This document shows positions 46,052-56,748 of a DNA stretch of 64,000 nucleotides, in pieces; position 1 is the stretch's first letter; every line of letters starts with the position of its first letter. Origin of the DNA: Azolla caroliniana (lineage: Eukaryota; Polypodiophyta); contig JBHGNT010000016.1 in NCBI GenBank assembly GCA_043228905.1, forward strand, positions 1,302,001-1,366,000, in the 5' to 3' direction. Made by a program: the position numbers and the translations under genes. The notes beneath the pieces are model-generated. The model saw nothing but the letters and a program-made list of their open reading frames with translations. It searched no databases and was not told the origin of the DNA.

Positions 46052-47050
46052 TTCTAGCCCCAACTTTCTCGCCTTTCTATTAACTCCATATGTATTCTCT
46101 CTTAATTTACCAGATGCCACTTCGAAATCTTCATAAACAACAAAGAGGCCAATAGAAGTTTCGCACATTATAGGTGGCAGTGAACCATTGAAAACATGTA
46201 AATGAGTTGGGAATCAAGAACTATTAGAAACTTTAGCAACACACACCCTGTCTCCACAATCGAGTAATTGGTAATCCATTGCTCGAATGCTTAATTATTC
46301 TAATATTGACAATGAGACATGCCCAACAAAAGAATGTAGGGGTTTAACACATGACCTTTTGGTCTCCATCAAACAACAGTACTAAGGAGACGACATTCAT
46401 CTCCCTATTTCTTTTGATTCTTCCTCCTTATTTGCTAGAACCTAGCCTTCTTGGGATTGGGTTGGGCTGAATGACCCTTTCTCCTGCATGACCAACTTTT
46501 TGTCTCCAAAACGCCACCATTTCCCCCTTGATTGGCATGCATCACGCCTTCACTTCCGAGCCTACCCAACCCTATGCAGTCACCATTCGTTTAAAACACA
46601 AACTCTTCATATAACGCACACAGTCACAATCTAGTCATCACAAGGAAAACCAAAACCAAAGGAGCACCAAACTAACGGAGATCGATCGTGCATGTAGAAC
46701 TTGCTATGCCAATGAGATCCTGACAAGACAACTCAAATGTGGCATATGTGCAAATATAAGCAAATGGTTCTTCGTAGAGTGAAATGGTCACAAAGAAAAC
46801 CTCACCTTTTCGAGGAACCTAGACAAGATCTTAGATTGCTAGAAGGCATCGTCACAAACGAAAAATTTACAAAGATTTATTATATTGAATGCGATGTTAA
46901 TCCCATCATTTGAGACATGAAACCACCAATACACACGAATGTCTCATAAAAATGGGAGTCATTGTACTGAATGATTACCAATTTATGAGAAATCCAGTTC
47001 TAGTGGCATCATATTATATATTATGTAGATCTTGTTATGAGGAAAAAAAA

Positions 47051-47250
47051 TTGGTTGTCCTAAGTTTTGCCATGAATCAATGGCTCCTTAAGATACATAG
47101 ATAACTAGTCTCAATTTGTTGTCGCTAGTTTTGCCATGGATCAATGGCTCCTTAAGATACATACATAACTAGTTTGAGTTGGTTGTCCCTAGTTTTGCCA
47201 GAGATCAATGGCTCCTAAAGATACATAGATAACTAGTCTGATTTGGTTGT
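47051..47250. repeat. Tandem repeat, 64-bp period, about 3 copies
   Basis: The words CTAGTTTTGCCATGGATCAA and GCTCCTTAAGATACATA followed by ATAACTAGT recur at exact 64-bp steps (for example 47061, 47125 and 47189). Copies are over 85 percent alike by eye. Confidence 0.9.
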
Positions 47251-48376
47251 GAAAGTGAGATTGTCTTCTCAAGTCCTTCAATTTTGGGTTTGGTCTGTCA
47301 GATTTTCGTGCTTAGTTGTAGAAGCACCACTACCTATCACTAATGGCTCTTGTTTTGCCCGCCAATAATAGTAAATGAAAAGATAATTATCGCCCCTCTG
47401 CATATGAGGCAAATGCATGCAATAGTGGCTTTAAAATCAGTGACATATATGATTCAATTGGAAGTCCATGTTTGAATGTTTTCAATTGACATAACCTTCT
47501 CTGTCCTTAGCTATGCCATGCCATCTAGGGAAACATATTGTCTGCTCAATAATTATTTGATACATCATTATATCATATGTGTTTATTGGCATTTAACTTC
47601 ATCCAATATCTATGCCATCCCTTTACCGAAGAATGTATGTTCTCGCAAATCACCCCACTATATACAATATGTGTTTCATTGCCAAGCTTACAAGAAGTGA
47701 TTTGATTTTATATTGCAATTGCTTCAATCAGTTTATATTTTACTTGTGAGAACACAATCTTCTTCAAGTTTTGGGTCCAGCAATGTTGGGGTATCTTAAG
47801 AGATCCCATATAATTGTGCTTCTTTGCCTTGTTATTGTTCAATTGCATCACTAGATTTGCAATTCCGAGGAAGCTGATATAGTTATCATTAATTCCTAGG
47901 ATTTGAACCTTGGTGCTGACTTTCTCTCAAGATTAACCTGTGTTTTTTATGGAGCTCGAGTAGAATATAATTTACTGGGTATAAAATATAATCTTTGCAT
48001 TAGATCATGTATCTCTTCACCTATGAATGATGATGCTGAACAAACTGACATGTCATTTGGATAATATTGATTCACCTTCATATATTAAAATGGAAACATT
48101 CATGACAAAATATGATTGATTTGTAAAACAAACTGCTATATTGTATTATGTTAAATAACAAACTGGAAGAGTTATTAATATACAAGCCCATCCTTCAAAC
48201 GGAGGGATGCTCAGTACTGTGAATAAAAGAATTTACATCTTTACAATTGACGATGTGCTCAACACCTCAACGTTAATAAGCACATGTCCAAGCTAAGCAT
48301 CTTGAAAAGCTCAAAAATTTCCTCTCCAGAAATAACTAGTGAAAAAGAGCTTAATCAAGAGAAATTTGGCTCCACA

Positions 48377-50470
48377 TCAAAATTGACAAGAAGTTCCAAG
48401 CCTCCGCCTATAATTCAGATTTTGGGGACGTCTAGTAGCCAGTACTTCATCCAAACAGCCATTGAAACAACTCAAAAAACAATTCCATTCTTCATCACTC
48501 ATGTCTCCAAATGACACTTGATTTGAATTTCCATAAGAGAAACCTTTCCCACCCATCTTAGGTGCCGGTGTGAGGGGAACATCTTTGAAAAAGCCTTTTT
48601 TCCTTAAACTGTACTTCCCATATCTTTGCTTATTGTGATTCAAGCTCATACACCTATAAGGTGTAGGCCTAGACGGTTGGAAATCAGAATCAAAGGAGGA
48701 CAAGCTTGCTTTTCTGTTATTTGAGCTCCTTTGAGTTTCGAAGTCTTGTTTCACTCCAGGGTTATCAAATGTTTCTGTGGGCCACACACTTCTTGCAGAA
48801 TCCACTGGTAAAAGCTTATTGATTTTTCCAATTGGTACTGCATTACTTGCACATAATATGGCATCTTCGTCTAACGAGGAGAGGGTAGTTTGATGTCTCT
48901 CTCCCCAAGAGCCTCTGTTATATGACCAAAATGTACTATTGGGCAAGGTTAAAACTGGCACTGTGTTACAAATTTCATCTTCTAAACAGTCTTCATCATC
49001 TTCATTATGCTCCTCTTCATCCATCTTAAACTGCTCCAATAATTCATCGTTCATTTCCCTCAATGAAACCTCAGAGAGGTCATCATCTACAGAGCTAGAG
49101 ATCATCAATGCTCTTTTTGCCTCTAAGCAAATCAGTTCAAATTGACTTGCTTCTTCAATAGCATCTTTGCTCATAAGCTCGCCTATCTCAGCAAGGCAAA
49201 GACCCGACGCTGCAGCTTTTTTCAAAACATTTGTTGAAAGAATAAGCATTCTATGGCAGGCCTCTCTCAGCATTGGAAGCTCAGACCTAAGCATATCGAC
49301 ATCTTTCATCTCATCCAAACTTGCTATGTATTCAAGCTCCTCTTCTGAAAAGGGCACAGAGGATTGTGGCCAGTGTAGCCACTCAAAATAAGGGTCTTCT
49401 AGTCCTTCAGGTAAACAAAGTCCATGATCAATGGGAATAATCTCTAGAATTTCATTGACATGGATATTAACACAGCCCCAAGCCGCTTGGCTCTCGTTAG
49501 ATGTTCCCTTCCTCACGAGAATGTTCCCAGCATGTCTATCAGTGTTGAATATTCTTATATCGAGAATACCGATCCTGTGCACAGATGATACAGGGAAGGA
49601 TGAAGTACCATGGTCACTTGCATCATAATCATGGGGTACAAATTCCTGACATGAGGCTAGCTTCATGACTGGAAAAGAAGACTTTCCATGGTCTCGATGA
49701 ACAGTATTATCAGTATTATAGTGAAAGATATGGTGAGAAATCTTTACTAAAACTGTTGGTGGGACTCCCGCAAAATGTTCATGATCGAGAAGGTATGCAG
49801 CAACCTCTCTAACTCCAGTTTCACCAACTCTAACTGCTCTTTTGAGGCCAGGTTGTCCTAAGGTTTTCCCTACAAAACCTTTTGGGTTATTGGGTGCAAA
49901 CGGTTCTTCATCATTAGGCTTTATAACAGCCACACTCTCTCCCCTACAATTTCTGAAGTAATATGCTCCTCCAAGACCCCCACTAACAGCTACTGGCTCA
50001 ATTCCGCACTCTAAAGCTTTCACCACATCATTCATTATCCTCTTCATTCTTGAACAACATTGAATACCTCCAACCAACTCGACAGGATTCCCACTATCTA
50101 TTACCTCATGTGTTATCTCTGATGGATGGAAGAAACAAGGTGTGGAATGGCTCCTCTGTAGCTCCCTTGTAAGGAGTAACGGTGAGTCATTCCTTACCTC
50201 ACTTAAATCACTCTTAAGAACATGACCTCCGAAAACAAGGGAAGATTGTTCTGCGGGCACATTGAGGATCGTTTGCATTCTCTTCTTGACTGTGTGTACA
50301 TTGTCGGTTTTATCAAGCTCAATTCCAAGAACACTACCAGTGTCTGTCTGTACAAATATTCGCCTACACATGGGTGGTTTAAGACAAATTCTATCGGATT
50401 CTTTCTTTGTACTGTCGGGGACGGGTAATGGAAATCGTGTCTTAACTGAACTGCCAACATTCGGAGGCAT
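48377..50470 (-). CDS. Phosphatidylinositol 4-kinase gamma-like protein with ubiquitin-like domain
   Basis: One exon encodes 697 residues. A single ubiquitin-like domain lies at about 36-103 (RRIFVQTDTGSVLGIELD … SLVFGG). The PI3/PI4-kinase fold follows at about 162-430, with the glycine loop SGGLGGAYYFRN, lysine K184 in AVIKP, catalytic FNTDRHAGNILV (D311, N316) and the metal-binding IDHG (D348). The C-terminal third is low-complexity. Plant gamma-type PI4Ks of this class have been reported as protein kinases rather than lipid kinases in several cases, so the substrate is uncertain. The start is firm: an in-frame TGA lies at 50479-50477 just before the ATG. An acceptor (CTTTCAG at 50509) precedes it, so the leader is spliced. 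Confidence 0.93.
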   Translation of the reverse strand: MPPNVGSSVKTRFPLPVPDSTKKESDRICLKPPMCRRIFVQTDTGSVLGIELDKTDNVHTVKKRMQTILNVPAEQSSLVFGGHVLKSDLSEVRNDSPLLLTRELQRSHSTPCFFHPSEITHEVIDSGNPVELVGGIQCCSRMKRIMNDVVKALECGIEPVAVSGGLGGAYYFRNCRGESVAVIKPNDEEPFAPNNPKGFVGKTLGQPGLKRAVRVGETGVREVAAYLLDHEHFAGVPPTVLVKISHHIFHYNTDNTVHRDHGKSSFPVMKLASCQEFVPHDYDASDHGTSSFPVSSVHRIGILDIRIFNTDRHAGNILVRKGTSNESQAAWGCVNIHVNEILEIIPIDHGLCLPEGLEDPYFEWLHWPQSSVPFSEEELEYIASLDEMKDVDMLRSELPMLREACHRMLILSTNVLKKAAASGLCLAEIGELMSKDAIEEASQFELICLEAKRALMISSSVDDDLSEVSLREMNDELLEQFKMDEEEHNEDDEDCLEDEICNTVPVLTLPNSTFWSYNRGSWGERHQTTLSSLDEDAILCASNAVPIGKINKLLPVDSARSVWPTETFDNPGVKQDFETQRSSNNRKASLSSFDSDFQPSRPTPYRCMSLNHNKQRYGKYSLRKKGFFKDVPLTPAPKMGGKGFSYGNSNQVSFGDMSDEEWNCFLSCFNGCLDEVLATRRPQNLNYRRRLGTSCQF

Positions 50471-50504
50471 GCCTTCTCATGTAAAACATCAATCAACACA
50501 TCAT
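50442..50504 (-). promoter_or_regulatory. Upstream ORFs in the PI4K leader
   Basis: Between the leader acceptor (50509) and the main ATG (50470) are three upstream ATGs. The first two form a minimal ORF (ATG ATG TGT TGA, 50504-50493). The third at 50489 opens a 16-codon frame ending at 50442 that overlaps the main start out of frame. Such arrangements usually lower translation of the main frame. Confidence 0.55.
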
Positions 50505-50508
50505 AAAC

Positions 50509-52453
50509 CTGAAAGGCACGGCTGAAAGAAAATTAAATAAGTTAAAAAGAAATCATACTAAATGAGAGTTTTTGTTAAGATTGAACATAAAAACAACAAT
50601 GGAGTTCAAATCTTGTAGTTTGGTCTCTTGAGAGACATTATTTATATATTTACATATTCTCTTTCTTTCTCTCTTTTTGTGAGATGAAGTTTATAATTCA
50701 ATGATTCATGAACCTTTCTGGGCAAATATTTGGTGATTCAAATCGATTGAATCTTGTGTTAATATTTTCTAATCTTCCATGATATTTGATTTACATTCTC
50801 AGATCTCTGTAACTTTCTAAGAATGTATAATTTAATGATTCAAGAAGCTTTCGTAATAGGGATCATAATCCCTTATCATGTAGATTGCTGTGTCTGCAGC
50901 GGCACTCAACTACAAAGAATCCTCCAATCCCATATGAGCAAGGAATGTGATGTGGCATAATTGACGGCTATGTACGGATATGAGTGCATGGCATACATAT
51001 GATGAGCCACTATAATAGTTAAAGAGCCTAGCAGGGTCGATTAGTAGGCATGCTGATTGAACATGTTTTTAAAAATGGTAAAAGATCATTAGCTTATCTG
51101 CAAAGTTCTTATCAATTTAGGTTTCCTAACAGTGACAAGGCTCACTACAGTACATGCATGTTACTCACTGCGATATTACTCAAAATGGGAGGGTACAGAC
51201 TGGTCCAAACAAACGTAGGGCAACTGACCCATGCACACTCCATGTACAGCTCATGGTTAGTTTTGTTGGGAGCAGCCCAGATCGTATATGCCTGTAGCAA
51301 TGGAAATGCTAAGAAGACTTCTGTTTACTGAGGGTTAAAATTCCACTTCGTCCTTTCAAAATCCTTCTCTTTCCACATTTCTGTTGCTGCAGCATTCCAC
51401 CTAAAATCAACTTACTATTAATCAATAACTGAAATCTTCCCAGAGACAGTCACTATTATCCATTTTAGGCCTCACAAATTATAAAGAACAGAGCTTTCTT
51501 TGTGTTACTAGTAACTCTGCTTTGAAATTTTAATAAAGAAGGAAAACAGTATATCTTTCAATAAGAACTAAACCTGTGAATTCAGAAGAAGCAGATGAGC
51601 TCCCCAGGAATAAATACATTTAATCAAGTCATGATAGGCTGAAGATTCAATGATTACTGAATCAAAGAGTGAATCATGTTGCATCCACGTTTGATCCATC
51701 AGCCTTCGATGAATACAAGTCCATGTAAATGCTACAGAGCTCATTATTTGCCATAGTAAAGAAAGATGAAGATTCTCAATATATTGTGCGGTATAGATCT
51801 GGATCTGAAGGGTATATTTTCTTACTGTTAAATTCTCATCCAATAACAACTGCAAAAGAATCAAAATGAAGATCCACTGAGGTGATTTAGGTTCGAAGAA
51901 GTAAGAAAAGTAAAAAGAAAAGTCGGGGAAGAAGATGATATAAATATATACTCACAAGTTATGAAGGATTTCCACTTTTCTTCTCTCAAAGAGAATAATT
52001 TCCATGTTCAGATCTAGACCAAATCAGACCCAAGAAAAATGCTGAAATGAACAGAAAATTGGAATTGAGAACGAAGAATAAGAAAGGAGAAGCAATGTCG
52101 AGCTCACAACAAGTTGAAGCGATTGTATGACGGAGAAACAATCACCATCATCAAGAAGAGGAAATGTATACTCCCGTATTACATGGATTGGATTTCCTCT
52201 CACATTCATTGCCTTTTCTCTTAAGTCCAGATCTAATCCGATATGTGTGAGATCAGGCCTGACACCAAAGAAAGAAAATGGTGAGAAGAGAAGAGGATAA
52301 ACAATGGCGAATAAGTAGTTTGTAAAACAAAGAAATTGAAAGAGACAGAGAGAGAATTGAGCTTACCCAACAGCGAAGGAAGATTCTCAGATCTGCAGAA
52401 TAAGGAAGATATATCTTTCCCTCTCCCTCTCCCTCTCGTGTATACACAGACAC

Positions 52454-52455
<2 letters not shown>
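50509..52455 (-). other. Probable PI4K 5' leader region with introns
   Basis: Located behind the PI4K acceptor. It contains no conserved coding frame. T-rich stretches followed by AG on the minus strand (for example TTCTTTTGCAG ending near 51852) suggest one or more leader exons, but I could not define them. Confidence 0.35.

Positions 52456-52518
<63 letters not shown>
52456..52518. repeat. (AG)n microsatellite
   Basis: About 31 AG units in a row, the longest dinucleotide run in the window. Confidence 0.95.
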
Positions 52519-52521
<3 letters not shown>

Positions 52522-52575
52522 AAGAAACTAGTAGAGATGAAAGAAACTAGTAGAGATGAAAGAAACTAGTAGATC
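52519..52575. repeat. 19-bp tandem repeat, three copies
   Basis: ATGAAAGAAACTAGTAGAG occurs three times head to tail directly after the AG array; the third copy diverges in its last bases. Confidence 0.9.
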
Positions 52576-52749
52576 TGAATATTGCAAGAGAAATGGTGAG
52601 CAGAGAAGAGTAGCAGAGGGAGAGAATCAGAAAGAAAGAGGGCACGATTCTTTCTTTCTCTGTTTCTTCTGGGAAGAATCAGATAAACATTCATGAAATC
52701 AGTCCATTCCAATGGCTCTCTACACAGAGGCAGATGCTAGATCCTTAAG

Positions 52750-52766
52750 CCCCCCCCCCCCCCCCC
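52750..52766. repeat. Poly-C tract of 17 bp
   Basis: Seventeen consecutive C residues; likely length-variable and error-prone. Confidence 0.9.
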
Positions 52767-52825
52767 TCAAAACCATGCATGGGCTTTCTTTCCCCTCCCC
52801 TGTTTCCTCTGCTTTGCTGCCCCTT

Positions 52826-52863
52826 CCTTCTTCTTCTTCTTCTTCTTCTTCTTCTTCTTCTTC
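52826..52863. repeat. (TTC)n microsatellite
   Basis: About twelve TTC triplets. Confidence 0.95.
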
Positions 52864-53035
52864 TGCTCTGCCTGCTGCTTTGCTTGCTTCCTTTCTTCTA
52901 TTGGTGTTTTGAGAGGAGAAGTGTAAAAAGCCTTTGAATGAATGAAGCTTTTCTTCAATAACAATATGTATGTATGTTCTATATATATACATAACACATA
53001 TACTGTATACATATGCATAGATAGATCATAGATAT

Positions 53036-53060
53036 ATGTCTGTATGTATGTATATGTATG

Positions 53061-53092
<32 letters not shown>

Positions 53093-53142
53093 TGTATATA
53101 TATGTATGTATGTATGTATGTATATATATGTATGTATGTATG

Positions 53143-53174
<32 letters not shown>

Positions 53175-53203
53175 TGTATGTATGTATGTATATGTATATA
53201 GAC

Positions 53204-53234
<31 letters not shown>

Positions 53235-53290
53235 TGTATAACTGTATATGTATATATACATATGTATGTATGTATGTATGTATGTATGTT
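53036..53290. repeat. Large (TATG)n array
   Basis: About 250 bp of TATG tetramers with a few TATA and AC interruptions. It gives long Met/Tyr/Val/Cys-rich and Tyr/Ile/His/Thr-rich frames on both strands that are not genes. Confidence 0.95.
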
Positions 53291-53305
53291 CATATAAAAC
53301 AAACA

Positions 53306-53341
<36 letters not shown>

Positions 53342-53554
53342 GGAGGGAGAACAACATACAGATACAAGATACAATGGGTAACAAGTTAACAACCACAGGG
53401 GGGTTCACTTCCACGGTTTGTGACACTACGCTCAACTTGTCACGTTTATTTTTGTGGGCCGCTTCTGTCCAATCCGACCTCGGCAAGTTTCACGCAAGGA
53501 AGATGTTCCCCGTCTAATCTGTGCCCCTACCGTCAAAAAGGCATGTGGTTTTTT

Positions 53555-54060
53555 CAGGCCCAACATGTGTTCGTAATGCTAGAAGGGCAAAAGTTTCGAT
53601 CCATTCAAAGGCTCTGAAATGCTAGAACAGAATCCATCTGAATTCTGAATGTCCGAAGGCGAACAGTTCAATCGATCCATTTGAGCCCAATTTGTTGGAA
53701 AGCAAACATGTTCGTCCATCTAGGCTTTGAATGCTAAAAGGCAGACAGATGCCTCCATATTTTTGAAGCTTTGAATGTTTGAAGGAAGACATTTCAATCC
53801 ATCTAAGCTCAAAAGGTTAGATAGAAGGTGGACATTTTCATCATTTTGAGCCTAAAATGCTTTCACTGAAACATTTTAGTCCATTTGAACTTCAAAGGTA
53901 GACATTTCAATCCAACTTAGTTAAAAACGTTCAGAAGTTAGATGTTTTCGTCTATCCGACCTCATAGGGTATTAAAAAGGCGAAAATTCTAGTAAGTTCA
54001 TTTGAGTTCCAAACATTAGAAGACAAACATATCAGTCCATCTAAGGTCAGAATACTAAGT
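53555..54060. repeat. Degenerate minisatellite, about 42-bp unit
   Basis: Around eleven diverged units share the pattern ACATTTCAATCCATCTAAGC, a few variable bases, then GAATGCTAGAAGG. Clear units lie near 53589, 53665, 53708, 53785, 53835, 53905, 53945 and 54030. Divergence is high (roughly 60-75 percent identity by eye), so the array is old. Confidence 0.65.
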
Positions 54061-54108
54061 ACTCCATTACATATATGTGTGTGTGTGTGTGGCTTGTTGT
54101 TCTCAAAC

Positions 54109-54200
54109 TATGAGACACTATTTGAAGATTTAATTTGTCATTCTTCAATCTCATAGGCCACTTTGCCCTCTTAAAAGACATTGATATTTCTTTCTCTATA
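54109..54200 (+). repeat. Dispersed repeat, copy 2 (LTR-like)
   Basis: Begins TTCTCAAACTATGAGACACT, contains CATAGGCCACTTTGCCCTCT followed by TAAAAGACATTGATATTTCT, and matches 20597-20697. A TG dinucleotide run (54077-54091) lies just before it. Confidence 0.5.
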
Positions 54201-54209
54201 TCTCTAAGA

Positions 54210-56381
54210 TAATATAGATGAGTCACTTTCTTTCTCTAAGCTATAATGAAGTGACTTTGTCTCTCCCAAACACATCTCAACCTTATCTATATGAAAACAT
54301 GTGTAAAGTAACATTCTCTATCTTCCCCTCTCTCTATCTTTCTATTTGCTAAAGGGTTCTGAATTCAGTATAATACAAGATAACAAAGTAAACGTGTAAA
54401 GCACGCGAACACGAACAATAAAAGAACGAAAATGGAAACCACGAAGCTTGCACAAGCTTCTAATAGGGGAAAGGATAAACTTTGACTACATATTTCTACC
54501 ACAATGTAAGGCAATCTAGGTACAATCCGTCCACTCAAGGTGTGTAAAACCAAGCAAAAAGAAAGATCATTCGCACACATATATATGTACTACGATTAAT
54601 AAAACACTATGCGCCAGAAAATATTACCTTTATACAAAATCTAAGATACTTTATATGCCCCCACCAAGCTAACGTGACAATTTATTGTTCGATCCACGCA
54701 TATCTTATTGAATTTCTTAAATTCAAGTACGTGAACACGATGACATAGTGATAAATTTGGAGCTTTGCAACCTTACAGTCGTAGGTTAAGTTTGACACTA
54801 TGAATTTTATCTCAAGCTGACCAAAAACAAATTGAGATTAATGATGTGGTTATGAACAAATAACATGAGTTCATCGCTAGAAGTACATGTCCATAAATAG
54901 CTAGATCGTCATTAAAAAAATGATAAAGCGAGCATTCTCTTCTTGTAACATACACATAGAATTTCATCAAACCACAAAACATGACAATACAATTTGAGCA
55001 TATATTGCTTGTAACTAAATATCATCAAATGTTCTATTGATTAAAGTTGTGGGATGGGGACGGTGTACATTGGAAATCCTATAGGAGATAGATACTATCC
55101 ACAAGTCATCACTATAATAAACTTATTTATTGAAAAGACTTCGTGCAAATGACAATATTTGCATGCCCATGTGACCATGAGAAAGCTTTGGTGATAAAGG
55201 ATCAAGTAATTTTAGCACACCATCCACAAGGTTTTGCCTTTTCAATTTGTTTCCATCTTATCTTCATTCTTATTTAGCATAGTGGACCTGGAAGGTGAGA
55301 AGCGAGGGAATAACACTCCTCTAAAGGTCATTTTGTGGTATACGTGTCAATGCACAAAGGAATGTTCCAAAAAGCTTGACATGGCATGTCTAGCATAACT
55401 CATCTTCTTTCTCTCAAGAACCTTATTCCTACAAGCCTTAGACTTTTGGCTTCCCAACCTTGTATCATAGCCATGAGATTAGTTGATCTACCGCACAACC
55501 TTTATTAGTTTATTCCTTGAGCCAAATTATGGATTATGAACCACAATTTCTTTTTTCGAAACAAAATATCCTTCCATTAGTTGTACAAAAAAGTCATAAC
55601 AACTACAACATACAAAGTATTTTTTCCCCAATCCCGTCTTGTGTAAGACAATGGTTGAGGAAACAAATCTATGTACTCCAAAGTAGAGAAAATAGTCCAC
55701 TAATTTGCAAGCTATTCCATAGACACATTCCAAGGTATTCCATGTCCATAGACGACAACAAAAGTAGCTATATTCGGAAACAAGCCCTTACAACTCATAA
55801 TTATGAATCATTTCAATAGTTCTTCAACCTACTCCTGTTCAACATAATCTTTATCCAAAAAACCGAATGCTACCACAAACTTTAAAAGTAGAGAACAATG
55901 TATTCCATGCCTATACATCTCGGATTTGAAGGCAATGAAATACGTTATGTGCTTTTTAAAGAGAACCACATTTCACATTCGTGACTGTAAACTCAACAGG
56001 TATGCTTCCTCTTTCCACATCAACCATCTCACTGGTTACAACCAAATTAATGAGTCTTGCCACCACAATTTAATGAGTCTTGCTACCACTCAATTGTGCG
56101 ACTAGTGGATATAATTAATTGTGTTTGATTTTCAGATTTGCTTTATCTCCTTCAAACTAGTTGACCTACTACACAACCCTTTTTGGTAAATTCTTCATGC
56201 CAAATCATGGAGTATGAACTATAATTCACATGAATCTTTGTATAAACTCAAATGTACAACTAATTTGGAAAGTTGATTAAAAATTTCACCCTCCATTCAT
56301 TTGTAGCTTGTCTAATGTCATTTCTCATTTAAAAGAATGATTTTATTGTAGAATCTAGATAAAGTTCAACCTTATGTTGAT
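54210..56381. other. Intergenic spacer left of the LINE
   Basis: AT-rich with no recognised gene. Short frames at 54365-54580 and 55517-55819 show no family features. Confidence 0.6.
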
Positions 56382-56398
56382 AAGTTTTACTTACAATA
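56382..56398. repeat. Left target-site duplication of the LINE
   Basis: AAGTTTTACTTACAATA, 17 bp, repeated exactly after the poly-A at 62643-62659. Confidence 0.9.
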
Positions 56399-56748
56399 GT
56401 GTCTTTCTTAAAACAGAATCCCTGTCAAAAGTCTTGAGGAAGGAAAGCAATATCCCTCTGCATCAGACCCAGCGACCATATTCGGCGACCCTCCCCTATG
56501 TCTGAGCTTCACGGCCGCCACAACAGAGGAAGGGAAGCAACCACTGGGCTACAAATTCGTTCTGCTGCGCTACAACATCTCTACCAACAGGTTTGATTTC
56601 TGCCTATATTAACTTTGTATCCATCGAAGCAGATGAAATTAGTGGTGGTGGTGATTGGGGAAAAGTAAGGAGAAAGATTTGGAAGAGAAGAGAGAACGAT
56701 TAATTAGGAAGTAGGGAGTCTTACAAACTCAGGACTAGAAGAGAGTCG

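Larger units (their letters stand above)
44940..48376. other. Intergenic spacer
   Basis: Holds an inverted repeat at 45898-46051 and a 64-bp tandem repeat at 47051-47250. No gene was recognised. The part next to 48376 should contain the PI4K 3' UTR. Confidence 0.6.

Noticed and set aside
53036-53486. Long frames on both strands, up to 239 residues
   Set aside because: They are translations of TATG and TTC arrays (Tyr/Ile/His/Thr or Met/Tyr/Val/Cys repeats) and have no non-repetitive domain.
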